A stretch of DNA of 64,000 nt, taken from contig CALVAJ010000002.1 of NCBI GenBank assembly GCA_944325505.1, forward strand, positions 1-64,000. Direction: 5' to 3'. Below the pieces are notes generated by a model. It saw only the letters and a program-made list of their open reading frames with translations, was not told where the DNA came from and ran no database searches. Positions 54,757 through 63,400 of this stretch are shown piece by piece. A program made the translations under genes and the position numbers. Position 1 is the stretch's first letter; each line of letters begins with the position of its first letter. Source of the stretch: an uncultured Bacteroidales bacterium (lineage in GTDB: Bacteria > Bacteroidota > Bacteroidia > Bacteroidales > UBA932).

Positions 54757-54860
54757 GTTAAGAATCTTATTCGTCTCTATCTACAGAGAGCAAAATCTGT
54801 AGAAATCCTTTCAAGGATTTTGAAATGGGGTACCTGTGACAGGCGCCCCATTTTTATTTT
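54757..54860 (+). ncRNA. Candidate small RNA with three hairpins and a terminator
   Basis: In the gap between menA and the GT2 gene the plus strand has three adjacent stems: TCTACAGA/TCTGTAGA (54780-54803), AATCCTT/AAGGATT (54804-54819) and a two-part terminator, AAATGGGG/CCCCATTT with inner CCTG/CAGG (54823-54853), followed by TTATTTT. GAACTTTG (54743-54750) could be a -7 element, one base off TAnnTTTG. The U tract is on the plus side only, so this is not simply the GT2 terminator. The 5' end is estimated. Confidence 0.5.
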
Positions 54861-55684
54861 ACCGGGAAAAGCACCTTCAGGTTGAGCGACAGGAAATGGA
54901 ATATGGCGTGGAACAGCCCGTAAGCCCTGAAATCATAGATGAACTGTTCCTTGAACGGACGCCCTTTCGGACTCATTATCGCCGCATACCTCGCCTTAAG
55001 GGAGAATTCCGGATCCCTCCACCGCGGCAGACCTTCATTCCTGTCGCATTCAGCAAGCACTCCGGGAGCCACTACAACGGTCAGATCCTTTTTCGCAGCC
55101 CTTACCCCATAGTCGAAATCCCCGAACCCGTGGGAATAGACCCTGTCCAAAGTACCGAGCCGCCTGTAAACATAGTCCGGGACGAGTACAAGATTTCCGT
55201 TGAATATGTCGCATGCTTCGGGAATCATGCTGTCAGGAGTGACAATCCTGCCGTATCTTGTCCTGCCTCCGTAAGAAAGCCTTCCGCTGCTGTCTTCCGC
55301 TGTCCCTGCAATAATGGCCCTGTGTCCGAGATAGGTCGAGGTCTCAAGCAGGAGAGCCACCGCTCCCGGCTTCAGCATGGTATCGTCATTCAGCCACAGA
55401 TAAAAATCCGGAGAAGATTTCGCGGCTTCATCCCACGCAGCACACATGCCCCTGTTCCAGAACAGGGACCCGTCCCCCCTGATTATCCTCACCTCCGGAA
55501 AATGCTCCGCCACGGCATCAGCCGTACCGTCCGTACTCCCGTCATCCGTCAGATAAACCGAAAAGACGTATTTGCCTTCCCGGGACAGGGCATCCGTCTG
55601 CCTGCCGAGCAATGACAGGCATTCAAGCGTACTGCTCTTCCTGTTATGAACCGTCATCAGGACAGCGACACTCTTCCGTTCCAT
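54854..55684 (-). CDS. Glycosyltransferase, GT2 family
   Basis: A 276-residue cytoplasmic glycosyltransferase. The GT-A motifs are LMTVHNRK at the start, LTDDGSTDGT near 46, FYLWLNDDT (DXD-like) near 96, then FNGNLVLVPDYVYRRLG and HGFGDFDYG. It most resembles rhamnosyl- or galactosyl-transferases of surface polysaccharide synthesis, but the acceptor is unknown. It follows lepA by 23 bases on the same strand and is likely co-transcribed with it, an unusual pairing. There is no polysaccharide gene cluster nearby. Confidence 0.88.
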   Translation of the reverse strand: MERKSVAVLMTVHNRKSSTLECLSLLGRQTDALSREGKYVFSVYLTDDGSTDGTADAVAEHFPEVRIIRGDGSLFWNRGMCAAWDEAAKSSPDFYLWLNDDTMLKPGAVALLLETSTYLGHRAIIAGTAEDSSGRLSYGGRTRYGRIVTPDSMIPEACDIFNGNLVLVPDYVYRRLGTLDRVYSHGFGDFDYGVRAAKKDLTVVVAPGVLAECDRNEGLPRWRDPEFSLKARYAAIMSPKGRPFKEQFIYDFRAYGLFHAIFHFLSLNLKVLFPVK

Positions 55685-55707
55685 CGAAACACCTCCGGTT
55701 CTTCTGC

Positions 55708-57495
55708 CTAATCAAGCTTAAGCACTGCCATGAAAGCGCTCTGCGGTACCTCGACGGTCCCTATCTGACGCATTCTCTTTTTACCCTGTTTCTGCTTCTC
55801 CAGCAGCTTGCGCTTTCTGGTTATGTCTCCGCCGTAGCACTTGGCCGTAACGTCTTTCCTGACCGCCTTTACAGTCTCGCGGGCAATGATTTTCGCACCG
55901 ATTGCCGCCTGGATGGCGATGTCGAACTGCTGGCGCGGGATAAGCTCCTTCAGCTTCTCGCATATCTTGCGGCCGAAATCGTATGCATGATCCTGATGGA
56001 TAAGGGAAGACAGGGCATCTGCCGGCTCGCCGTTTAAAAGGATATCGAGTTTTACAAGCTTTGCCGGCCTGAAGCCTATTACATGGTAGTCAAAAGAAGC
56101 ATATCCCTTGGAAATGGACTTGAGCTTGTCATAGAAGTCGAATACGATCTCCGACAGAGGCATCTCGTAGGTAAGCTCCAGCCTGTCTGAAGTGATATAA
56201 TGCTGGTTCACCAGAATCCCCCTCTTGTCCAGGCAGAGTTTCATGATAGGTCCGTAGAACTCGGCCTTGGAAATGACCTGGGCCCTTATGTACGGCTCCT
56301 CGATGCGGTCTATGAGAGTCGGGGCAGGAAGACCTGAAGGATTGTGGACATCCACGACGGCCCCCTGCGTTGTGTAAACCTTATAGGACACGTTCGGGAC
56401 AGTGGTTATCACATCCATGCCGAACTCCCTGTAAAGCCTCTCCTGCACTATTTCCAGATGAAGCAGTCCGAGAAACCCGCACCTGAACCCGAATCCGAGA
56501 GCCAGTGAAGACTCCGGCTCGAACACGAGCGAAGCGTCATTAAGCTGAAGCTTCTCGATAGATGACCTGAGCTCCTCGTACTGGTCCGTTTCTACCGGAT
56601 ACACTCCCGCGAAGAGCATAGGCTTGACCTCCTCGAACCCGGCAATGGCTTCCTTGCAAGGTGCATCAACATGCGTAATCGTATCTCCGACCTTTACCTC
56701 TGAAGCCGTTTTGATTCCGGAAATGATATAGCCGACGCTTCCGCACGGGATTTCATCCCTCGGGTCCATCCTCATCTTGAGGACTCCGATTTCATCGGCC
56801 TCGTACTCCTTTCCCGTATTGAAGAATTTCACATGGTCGCCGGTGCGTATGGAACCGTTCTCTACTTTGAAATAGGCGATGATTCCCCTGAACGAATTGA
56901 ATACCGAGTCAAAGATCAGGGCCTGGAGCGGCGCTTGGGGATCGCCGTCCGGAGCAGGAATCCTCTCGACTATCGCATCCAGGATGGCAGGGACGCCTTC
57001 CCCCGTCTTTCCCGAAGCGCAGAGCACGTCCTCCGGCTTGCACCCGAGCAAATCCACCACCTGGTCCGTGACTACGTCCACCATGGCGGAATCCATATCT
57101 ATCTTGTTCAGTACGGGAATGATTTCCAGATCATGCTCGATGGCGAGGTAAAGGTTGGAAATGGTCTGGGCCTGGATCCCCTGGGTCGCGTCTACCACCA
57201 GAAGGGCGCCCTCGCATGAGGCTATCGCCCTTGACACCTCATAAGAAAAGTCCACATGGCCCGGGGTATCGATAAGGTTGAGAGTATATTTCTCTCCTTT
57301 GTAAGTGTAATCCATCTGGATAGCGTGACTCTTGATGGTAATTCCCTTTTCCTTCTCCAGATCCATCGAGTCGAGCACCTGTGCCTCCATATCCCTGCTG
57401 CTGAGAGTATGCGTCAGCTCGATCATCCTGTCCGCCAGCGTACTTTTACCGTGGTCGATATGCGCTATGATACAAAAGTTTCTGGTATATTTCAT
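55708..57495 (-). CDS. lepA: Elongation factor 4 (LepA)
   Basis: A 595-residue translational GTPase related to EF-G without domain IV. G motifs: [13 protein letters not shown] at the N-terminus, [12 protein letters not shown] near 80 and NKIDMD near 130. The C-terminal LepA-specific domain has [17 protein letters not shown]. It acts on stalled or mispaused ribosomes and on 30S assembly. The start at 57495 ([12 protein letters not shown]) is the family start; the frame is open 47 codons upstream through the promoter. Confidence 0.97.
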   Translation of the reverse strand: MKYTRNFCIIAHIDHGKSTLADRMIELTHTLSSRDMEAQVLDSMDLEKEKGITIKSHAIQMDYTYKGEKYTLNLIDTPGHVDFSYEVSRAIASCEGALLVVDATQGIQAQTISNLYLAIEHDLEIIPVLNKIDMDSAMVDVVTDQVVDLLGCKPEDVLCASGKTGEGVPAILDAIVERIPAPDGDPQAPLQALIFDSVFNSFRGIIAYFKVENGSIRTGDHVKFFNTGKEYEADEIGVLKMRMDPRDEIPCGSVGYIISGIKTASEVKVGDTITHVDAPCKEAIAGFEEVKPMLFAGVYPVETDQYEELRSSIEKLQLNDASLVFEPESSLALGFGFRCGFLGLLHLEIVQERLYREFGMDVITTVPNVSYKVYTTQGAVVDVHNPSGLPAPTLIDRIEEPYIRAQVISKAEFYGPIMKLCLDKRGILVNQHYITSDRLELTYEMPLSEIVFDFYDKLKSISKGYASFDYHVIGFRPAKLVKLDILLNGEPADALSSLIHQDHAYDFGRKICEKLKELIPRQQFDIAIQAAIGAKIIARETVKAVRKDVTAKCYGGDITRKRKLLEKQKQGKKRMRQIGTVEVPQSAFMAVLKLD

Positions 57496-57516
57496 CTTGT
57501 CAATGTTATAATCCGG

Positions 57517-57547
57517 CAAAGATAGAAAAAAGAGCCGTGAGAGCAAA
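57517..57547 (-). promoter_or_regulatory. lepA promoter
   Basis: TTTG (57544-57547) and TATCTTTG (57517-57524) on the minus strand, exactly 19 bases apart, about 20 bases before the start codon. Between here and the tkt start (57847) no gene is seen; there is a GTTTGCAAAC palindrome near 57751. Confidence 0.85.
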
Positions 57548-57811
57548 ATACCGCCCGGTGCGTGCGGTGCGTACAGCGTGCTATGTGGAAAATCCACCTT
57601 CGGTCCGGGAAAATTGCTGCCGGTGCGCACAGACAATCAGGAAATGACCACTCCTGCAAAGTCGTTGTCCGCAAAATAACGGACCGATACGAAACACATA
57701 TTGTTTCATTTGATTCCGTTTTATAAGACACATATTTTCATTTTCTGCCGTTTGCAAACAAAAAATATACGATTTTATCCGCAAAAACATGACAGTTTGA
57801 TTAAAATATAT

Positions 57812-57819
57812 TATTTTTG
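57812..57819 (+). promoter_or_regulatory. -7 element of the transketolase operon
   Basis: TATTTTTG on the plus strand, 27 bases before the ATG at 57847. A TTTG lies upstream but only about 12 bases away, so the -33 is not clear. Confidence 0.45.
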
Positions 57820-57846
57820 CGTGTCGTAATTCCTATATATATTACA

Positions 57847-58695
57847 ATGGTTTCAATTGATGAACTGAAAAAAATCTCCTCTCAGGTCAGAAGGGACATC
57901 ATCAGGATGGTAGCCGGGGCCAAATCCGGACATCCGGGCGGCTCGATGAGCAGCGCAGACTTCCTGACCGCACTCTATTTCGGAGGAGTAATGAAGCACG
58001 ATCCTGCCACATGGACCCGCAGCGGCAAAGGACAGGATGTATTTATCCTTTCGGCAGGCCACCTTTCGCCTGTGTACTATTCTTTGCTTGCACGTGCAGG
58101 CTATTTCCCTGTCTCGGAACTTGCCACATTCAGGAAGTTCGGATCAAGGCTCCAGGGGCACCCGTCCACTGAAAAGCACCTGCCGGGTGTATTCCAGCCT
58201 TCAGGCTCGCTCGGACAGGGACTGTCAGCAGCAGCCGGAGTCGCTCTCGGAAAGAGGCTGGACAACGACGGAAGGCTCACCTACGTCCTCATGGGCGACG
58301 GAGAGAGCGAAGAAGGACAGATCTGGGAAGCGGCCATGTTCTGCTCACACCATAAAATCGACAACCTGATAGCCATCACCGACTGGAACAGGCAGCAGAT
58401 AGACGGAAACGTCGACAGTGTCGCCGGACTGGGGGACCTGGAAGGCAAGTGGAAAAGCTTCGGATGGGAAGTGATCACCTGCGACGGACATGATTTCGAA
58501 AAGATTCTCGCCGCGTTCGCCGAGGCAGGATCCCTGACAGGCAAAGGGAAACCGGTCATGATACTCATGCACAGCGACATGGGACATGGGGTAGACTTCA
58601 TGGCAGGCACCAATGAATGGCACGGAAAAGCTCCGTCCGCAGAGCTTGCGGAAAAAGCGCTTTCCCAGCTCGAAGAGACTCTGGGTGACTTTTAA
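57847..58695 (+). CDS. Transketolase, N-terminal subunit
   Basis: A 282-residue half of a split transketolase, the thiamine diphosphate binding part. Landmarks are SGHPGGSMSSADFLTAL (residues ~26-42), the cofactor motif GDGESEEGQIWEA with a following DWNRQQIDG, and HSDMGHGVDFM near the end. It works with the C-terminal subunit encoded 26 bases downstream to move two-carbon units between sugar phosphates in the pentose phosphate pathway. The start at 57847 (MVSIDELKK) is the family start. Confidence 0.94.
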   Translation: MVSIDELKKISSQVRRDIIRMVAGAKSGHPGGSMSSADFLTALYFGGVMKHDPATWTRSGKGQDVFILSAGHLSPVYYSLLARAGYFPVSELATFRKFGSRLQGHPSTEKHLPGVFQPSGSLGQGLSAAAGVALGKRLDNDGRLTYVLMGDGESEEGQIWEAAMFCSHHKIDNLIAITDWNRQQIDGNVDSVAGLGDLEGKWKSFGWEVITCDGHDFEKILAAFAEAGSLTGKGKPVMILMHSDMGHGVDFMAGTNEWHGKAPSAELAEKALSQLEETLGDF

Positions 58696-58721
58696 TCCCA
58701 CATCCAAAAACACAGGAGAAA

Positions 58722-59675
58722 ATGAAAAAATACACAGACACAGGAAAGAAAGACACCCGCAGCGGTTTCGGCGAAGGGCTATATGAAGCCGCAGCGAAGA
58801 ATCCCGATATCGTAGCCATGACTGCAGACCTGGCCGGTTCTGTCAAGATGGATAAGTTTTCAAGGGATTTTCCGGAAAGATTCTTCCAGTGCGGCATCGC
58901 CGAAGCCAATATGATAGGCGCAGCCGCAGGAATCGCCATTACAGGCAAAACCGTGTTCGCGGCCTCTTTTGCCGAGTTCGTAACTGGAAGGGTATATGAC
59001 CAGATCCGTCAGGAAGTGGCATACGGACATACCAACGTGAAGATTGCAGCATCACATGCCGGCATTACGCTCGGAGAAGACGGAGCCACCCACCAGACAA
59101 TGGAGGACATAGCCCTCATGCGGGCGCTCCCGGGAATGACGGTCATAAATCCATGCGACTTCAACCAGACCAAGGCGGCAACCATCGCGGCGGCAGAGTA
59201 CGACGGTCCAGTATATCTGAGGTTCGGACGTCCTTCGGTCCCTAATTTCACCCCTGCCGACCAGAAATTCGAAATCGGCAAGGCAATCATCATGAACGAA
59301 GGCACCGACGTAACCCTTATCGCCACAGGACATATGGTATGGGAAGCGATCAAGGCTGCAGAAATTCTTGAATCAGAGGGGATATCGGCAGAAGTAATCG
59401 ACATCGCCACCATCAAGCCTATCGACAGAAAAGCCGTTACGGAATCGGCAGCAAAGACACGCGCAGTGGTATGTGCCGAGGAGCACAACATGGCAGGAGG
59501 GCTCGGGGAGCTCGTTGCAGGAATCCTGGCGGAAGAATGTCCGGTACATATGGAATTCATAAACGGACAGGACCGTTTCGGGCAGAGCGGGACTCCGGCA
59601 GAACTCATGTCTGCATACGGACTCGATGCGGAACATATTGCCGCAGCTGCAAGGAAAGCAACAGGCAAAAAATAA
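58722..59675 (+). CDS. Transketolase, C-terminal subunit
   Basis: A 317-residue partner carrying the pyrimidine-binding and C-terminal domains. Landmarks are SGFGEGLYEAA, the catalytic Glu in QCGIAEANMIG, FAEFVTGRVYDQIRQ and HAGITLGEDGATHQ, and the C-terminal GQDRFGQSGTPAEL. Split transketolases are common in Bacteroidetes and archaea. An ECF sigma gene begins only 5 bases after the stop. Confidence 0.94.
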   Translation: MKKYTDTGKKDTRSGFGEGLYEAAAKNPDIVAMTADLAGSVKMDKFSRDFPERFFQCGIAEANMIGAAAGIAITGKTVFAASFAEFVTGRVYDQIRQEVAYGHTNVKIAASHAGITLGEDGATHQTMEDIALMRALPGMTVINPCDFNQTKAATIAAAEYDGPVYLRFGRPSVPNFTPADQKFEIGKAIIMNEGTDVTLIATGHMVWEAIKAAEILESEGISAEVIDIATIKPIDRKAVTESAAKTRAVVCAEEHNMAGGLGELVAGILAEECPVHMEFINGQDRFGQSGTPAELMSAYGLDAEHIAAAARKATGKK

Positions 59676-59680
59676 AAGCC

Positions 59681-60220
59681 ATGTCCGACCGGGAAATCAT
59701 GCGGCTCTACCGTAGCGGAGCCAGGGAAAGGGCTTTTGAAGCCATTGTCTCCAACTACAGGGAGCGGCTTTACTGGCACATCCGGCGGTTCACCTGCACG
59801 CATGAAGATACCAGCGACCTTCTTCAGGACACATTTACAAAGATCTGGGCTGCGCTTCCTTCTTTCAGAGAGGATGCGCAGCTTTTTACATGGATATACC
59901 GGATAGCCACGAACGAAGCCCTGAATTTTCTCCGCAGGAAAAAGGTCCGGGCAATGATATCATTCGAAGACGTCCGGAGCGACATGGAAAGGAAAATAGA
60001 TTCCGACCCGTATTTCAACGGAGATGCCCTTCAGCGACAGCTCCACAAGGCCATTCTGAAATTGCCGCCGAAGCAGAGGCTGGTTTTCAATCTGAGGTAC
60101 TTCGACGAAATGAAATACGAGGAAATCTCTGAAATCACCGGAATCACGGCCGGTTCCCTGAAAGCATCCTACCACCATGCATACAATAAAATAAAGGCCG
60201 AGCTTGAAAAAATTTTTTAA
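59681..60220 (+). CDS. ECF RNA polymerase sigma factor
   Basis: A 179-residue sigma factor of the ECF type. Sigma-2 contains HEDTSDLLQDTFTKIWAAL and TWIYRIATNEALNFLRR; sigma-4 contains LPPKQRLVFNLRYFDEMKYE and GSLKASYHHAYNKIK. The start at 59681 is the first in-frame Met after the tkt stop. The longer frame is a shadow of the tkt gene. It is followed by a probable anti-sigma and a Spy-like gene, so an envelope stress role is likely. This sigma is not of the FecR-paired kind. Confidence 0.93.
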   Translation: MSDREIMRLYRSGARERAFEAIVSNYRERLYWHIRRFTCTHEDTSDLLQDTFTKIWAALPSFREDAQLFTWIYRIATNEALNFLRRKKVRAMISFEDVRSDMERKIDSDPYFNGDALQRQLHKAILKLPPKQRLVFNLRYFDEMKYEEISEITGITAGSLKASYHHAYNKIKAELEKIF

Positions 60221-60265
60221 CCTTTACAGAGCACCTGTGTCTAACCTTCGAATTTATAACGCGCC

Positions 60266-60691
60266 ATGGATATTCTGGAATCTGAAAAAAGGCTGAAAGA
60301 AATGCCATTTTCCGTACCTGACGGCTATTTCGACAAGCTGCAGCGGCAGGTCATGGAAAGGATTGACACATCTGCAGCAGATCCGGTTCCATCAACAGGA
60401 AGATCAGTCACATACAGGATATTGCAGATTACCGTCGCAGCATCAATCACGGCAGCCGTGATTATGGGAGGCTTCTCTTTGGCGGGAAACATTTCCGATG
60501 CCCGGCAGGAAGAGCGGATGCTGGACGAGTCTTTCTTCTATACGGAACTGATGCCGTCCGACACCGATATCCTGTATGATGCCAGCTACGGCTACATCGC
60601 CGACACAGGACCTTCAGAAGAAGACATTATAGACTATCTGATATATACCGGAACACCCGTTGAACTATTAAACGAATCTGACTATGAATAG
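60266..60691 (+). CDS. Probable anti-sigma membrane protein
   Basis: A 141-residue protein with a cytoplasmic N-terminus (~1-50: MPFSVPDGYFDKLQRQVMER), one membrane helix at ~55-73 (ITVAASITAAVIMGGFSLAG) and an acidic periplasmic tail. The PDGYFDKL motif recurs in small proteins encoded after ECF sigma genes in Bacteroidetes and is taken to bind the sigma. No standard anti-sigma domain such as ZAS is visible. It overlaps the next gene by 8 bases. Confidence 0.65.
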   Translation: MDILESEKRLKEMPFSVPDGYFDKLQRQVMERIDTSAADPVPSTGRSVTYRILQITVAASITAAVIMGGFSLAGNISDARQEERMLDESFFYTELMPSDTDILYDASYGYIADTGPSEEDIIDYLIYTGTPVELLNESDYE

Positions 60692-61142
60692 ATTTCTGAA
60701 ATTTATAATCTGCACGGCAGCAGTATCCCTGTTTGCGGTATCGATGGAAGCAAGCTGCCCTGAAGGAGATGGAAAAGACTGGAGAGAGAGGATCATGAGT
60801 GAAAAGATCGCTTTTCTGACCGGTGCGATAGGACTTACTCCGGAAGAGGCCCAGGCTTTCTGGCCTGTCTACAACCAGACCTGGGACGAGCGAGGCAAAG
60901 CCCAGTTCGCAGTAATGAAAGCCTACCGGGAACTGGAAGAGGCGGTCGACGGCAACAGGACAAAAGACATTCCTGCCCTGCTGGACAAATATCTCGATGC
61001 CATCAAGGTCCGTAACAAGACAGACGAAGCCTGCGCCGACAAATTCAGGAAAGTGCTTCCGGTGGAAAAAGTTGCAAAGCTCTATATCGGAGAAGAACGC
61101 TTCAGAAGGCAGCAGATACACAAGCTCCACCACGGGAAATGA
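60684..61142 (+). CDS. Spy/CpxP-like periplasmic protein
   Basis: A 152-residue exported, mostly helical protein: signal peptide MNRFLKFIICTAAVSLFAVS, then KIAFLTGAIGLTPEEAQAFW, an LT-x-E variant of the LTxxQ repeat in Spy/CpxP chaperones, and a basic C-terminus. Spy-like proteins prevent aggregation or sense envelope stress. In the sigma/anti-sigma context it is probably a stress output or sensor. It is convergent with trmN6 with 10 bases between the stops. Confidence 0.7.
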   Translation: MNRFLKFIICTAAVSLFAVSMEASCPEGDGKDWRERIMSEKIAFLTGAIGLTPEEAQAFWPVYNQTWDERGKAQFAVMKAYRELEEAVDGNRTKDIPALLDKYLDAIKVRNKTDEACADKFRKVLPVEKVAKLYIGEERFRRQQIHKLHHGK

Positions 61143-61152
61143 CATCCGGCGG

Positions 61153-61974
61153 CTAAAACTGAAGATAGAACGGCGAAGTAAGGTCGGTATACCGGTCGGT
61201 GTACCGGCCTTTTTCCTGTATCACAAGTCCCTCTTCACTGACCGCATCCTGCCTGTGCCGGGAAAATTCCACAACTGTTCTGCGCGAAGGCCTGTGAGGG
61301 ACTGTCCGGATGCGTACGACCCTGAACGGGAAAAGTCCGCACATCCTCGCATAGCGGCACAGGTCCGTCTCCGTCTCTGACGGCAGGATTACGGAACACC
61401 GCCCATGAGGAGACAGCCACCTGGACGAAAACCGGAGGATTTCCCTGTACGACATACTGTCCGAATGTCTGGATTCCCTGCGTCTCGGGTCAGGAGACCT
61501 CAGTTCGCTTTCAAAATAGGGAGGGTTTGAAAAAACCATATCGAATGGAGGCAGGCTTTCCGTACCGCGCCGATTATATTCAGTTTCCATACGGGATGAA
61601 AAGTCATCGAGGGAAATGTTCTCGGACGAGAGCATCTCCGGCCACGGAGAACGGGCAAAATTGGCTGCCGCTTCCGATGCGGAAGGACCGTCGATATCTA
61701 TGGCCATTATCTGCACGGGACCGCGTTCCGTCTTCTGCAGGTCATCGGACACCGGCGAGGCATCCGGATAGTGCTCTCCGCTCCCTGCCGACATATCCGA
61801 AAGTCTCTGTGCCGCCATCAGCGCGACAGTTCCGGTCCCGGTCCCGATATCCAAAAGCATCCGGTCATCCGGACACAAGGTCATCAGCGCCCCGAGCAGT
61901 ACGCCATCGGTATTTACCTTCATGGCGGAGCGCTCATTGATAACAGAAAATCTCTTGAAGCGGAATTCCCCCAT
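61153..61974 (-). CDS. trmN6: tRNA1(Val) A37 N6-methyltransferase (TrmN6/YfiC family)
   Basis: A 273-residue N6-adenine methyltransferase. Motif I is LLDIGTGTGTVALMAAQR, and the catalytic NPPY is in FDMVFSNPPYFESEL. The N-terminus FRFKRFSVINERSAMKVNTDGVLLGA is highly typical of TrmN6. It methylates A37 of tRNA-Val(UAC) in E. coli. Relative to E. coli it has an insertion (residues ~65-90) that is hydrophilic and may be a flexible loop. Three bases separate it from lolD on the same strand. Confidence 0.92.
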   Translation of the reverse strand: MGEFRFKRFSVINERSAMKVNTDGVLLGALMTLCPDDRMLLDIGTGTGTVALMAAQRLSDMSAGSGEHYPDASPVSDDLQKTERGPVQIMAIDIDGPSASEAAANFARSPWPEMLSSENISLDDFSSRMETEYNRRGTESLPPFDMVFSNPPYFESELRSPDPRRRESRHSDSMSYREILRFSSRWLSPHGRCSVILPSETETDLCRYARMCGLFPFRVVRIRTVPHRPSRRTVVEFSRHRQDAVSEEGLVIQEKGRYTDRYTDLTSPFYLQF

Positions 61975-61977
61975 AGC

Positions 61978-62709
61978 CTACGGTCTGTCATCAGTCGGGA
62001 CATCAGGCACTTCAGGGACAGGGACATTTCCGGATTCCGGCTCAGGTGCGTTCTCCTCCCCAAGGAACAACCCGTCCTTCATATACATGGTCCGGTCGCA
62101 CAGCCCGGCAAGCTGCGGATCATGGGTAACTATGACAATAGTCTGCCCGTATCTGTCCCTCAGAGACAGGAAAAGCCTGTGCAGATCCTCCTTGGTCCTG
62201 CTGTCAAGGTTTCCTGAAGGCTCATCGGCAAAAAGGACGGACGGACTGTTGACCAGGGCCCTGGCAATGGCAACCCTCTGCTGCTCCCCGCCGGAAAGTT
62301 CAGAAGGCTTGTGACTCATGCGCTCTTCCAGACCCAGATCGGAGAGCAAGGCCATGGCAGCCCCTTTAGCCTCTTTTTCGGTACGGCCTGCAATCAATGC
62401 CGGAATCATCACATTCTCAAGCGATGTAAATTCCGGCAACAGATGGTGGAACTGAAAGACGAAGCCGATTTTCCTGTTTCTGAAAACAGACAAGGTCTTC
62501 TGCCCGAGTCTCAGGACATCGGTGCCGTCAATCTCCAGAGTCCCTCCGTCAGGAGTAGAAAGGGTGCCGAGTATCTGAAGCAACGTAGATTTGCCCGCCC
62601 CGGAAGCCCCCATTATGGATATGATTTCCGATTTCCCCGCATGGAAATCGATGCCTTTCAACACCTGCAGTTTCCCGAAAGACTTTACTATCCCTTTTGC
62701 TTCTATCAT
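61978..62709 (-). CDS. lolD: ABC transporter ATP-binding protein, LolD-like
   Basis: A 243-residue ATPase: Walker [10 protein letters not shown] (~34-42), Q-loop [14 protein letters not shown] signature LSGGEQQR (~138-145), Walker [13 protein letters not shown] and the H-loop VTHDP. The [11 protein letters not shown] and HLLPEFT patterns fit LolD/MacB-type exporters, which move lipoproteins out of the inner membrane. The C-terminal 20 residues are a Pro/Glu-rich tail not usual for LolD. No membrane partner (LolC/E) is next to it. TrmN6 follows after 3 bases. Confidence 0.85.
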   Translation of the reverse strand: MIEAKGIVKSFGKLQVLKGIDFHAGKSEIISIMGASGAGKSTLLQILGTLSTPDGGTLEIDGTDVLRLGQKTLSVFRNRKIGFVFQFHHLLPEFTSLENVMIPALIAGRTEKEAKGAAMALLSDLGLEERMSHKPSELSGGEQQRVAIARALVNSPSVLFADEPSGNLDSRTKEDLHRLFLSLRDRYGQTIVIVTHDPQLAGLCDRTMYMKDGLFLGEENAPEPESGNVPVPEVPDVPTDDRP

Positions 62710-62734
62710 ATTGGGTACATCTCTTTTCCATCGC

Positions 62735-62742
62735 CAAAGGTA
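62735..62742 (-). promoter_or_regulatory. -7 element of lolD
   Basis: TACCTTTG on the minus strand, 25 bases before the start codon. A TTG further upstream is about 25 bases away, so the -33 is weak. Confidence 0.4.
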
Positions 62743-62791
62743 GTATTTTTAATGGCTCAGATAAAAACAATGCCGAAAAAACACAAAAAAT

Positions 62792-62822
62792 TTTGACTTT
62801 CAAGAAAAAGGATATATCTTTG
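62792..62822 (+). promoter_or_regulatory. tRNA-Pro promoter
   Basis: TTTG (62792-62795) and TATCTTTG (62815-62822), exactly 19 bases apart, about 30 bases upstream of the tRNA. Confidence 0.85.
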
Positions 62823-62852
62823 CAGTCCAATTCGAAAGAAAAGGAAAATATT

Positions 62853-62926
62853 CGGGGTGTGGCGCAGTTGGCTAGCGCATCTGGTTTGGGACCAGAGGGT
62901 CCTGTGTTCGAGTCACAGTACCCCGA
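62853..62926 (+). tRNA. tRNA-Pro (UGG anticodon)
   Basis: Acceptor CGGGGTG pairs with the 3' TACCCCG; D arm with GCGCAGTTGGCTAGCGC; anticodon stem TCTGG/CCAGA with loop TTTGGGA gives UGG; T arm contains GTTCGAGTC. CCA is not encoded. A perfect promoter is upstream and a terminator follows. Confidence 0.95.
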
Positions 62927-62941
62927 CAAAGTTCAAAAAAG

Positions 62942-62976
62942 CAACCACCTGATTTTCTGGTGGTTGTTTTTGTTTT
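62942..62976 (+). terminator. tRNA-Pro terminator
   Basis: CAACCACC (62942-62949) and GGTGGTTG (62959-62966) form an 8-bp stem followed by TTTTTGTTTT. Confidence 0.9.
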
Positions 62977-63079
62977 GGGTAGGACCACGAGGGTATAATG
63001 CATCAACGGAAAAGGGTATAATTGCCAAAAATGGTTGGTAAAATCTGTATAAGTTGTTAAAATTCTGTAATATATAGAA

Positions 63080-63105
63080 ATTAGATGAAACTCGTTTCAT
63101 CTAAT
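63080..63105. repeat. Perfect 26-bp palindrome inside the element
   Basis: ATTAGATGAAAC (63080-63091), a TC spacer, then GTTTCATCTAAT (63094-63105). It can form a stable hairpin on either strand or serve as a dimeric protein site. Confidence 0.8.
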
Positions 63106-63232
63106 GAGTGATAATCGAAAAATAAGACGGCGCCAGCGCTGCCCGGAATGAGGAAGAATGTCGCGCACACTTGGAAATGGCTCATATATGTAAGCCGTTG
63201 ATATTTAAATAATTCAACAAAAACATCAATTC

Positions 63233-63400
63233 CAGGTGTAACATTTTCGGACACACCTGCAGTAGTGAAACCTCACTACACGTACCTGTAGGGCACATCT
63301 GTTACCGCAGGTGTGCATTAAAGTGTGACACCTGAAAAAGCGACATTGCAGGAATACATTTATTTACAATAAGTTACACACATCACCCAACTGCAGGTGT
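63233..63400. repeat. Alternating CAGGTGT/ACACCTG array
   Basis: Exact copies at 63233-63239 (+), 63253-63259 (-), 63308-63314 (+), 63328-63334 (-) and 63394-63400 (+). The first two pairs are inverted with identical 13-base loops. Between them a GTAGTGA-AACC-TCACTAC hairpin (63262-63279) is perfect. Confidence 0.75.

Noticed and set aside
62991-63000. A third copy of the element end (GGGTATAATG) left of the 468-bp element
   Set aside because: Only about ten bases match and the rest diverges; it may be chance or a relic, too little to call.
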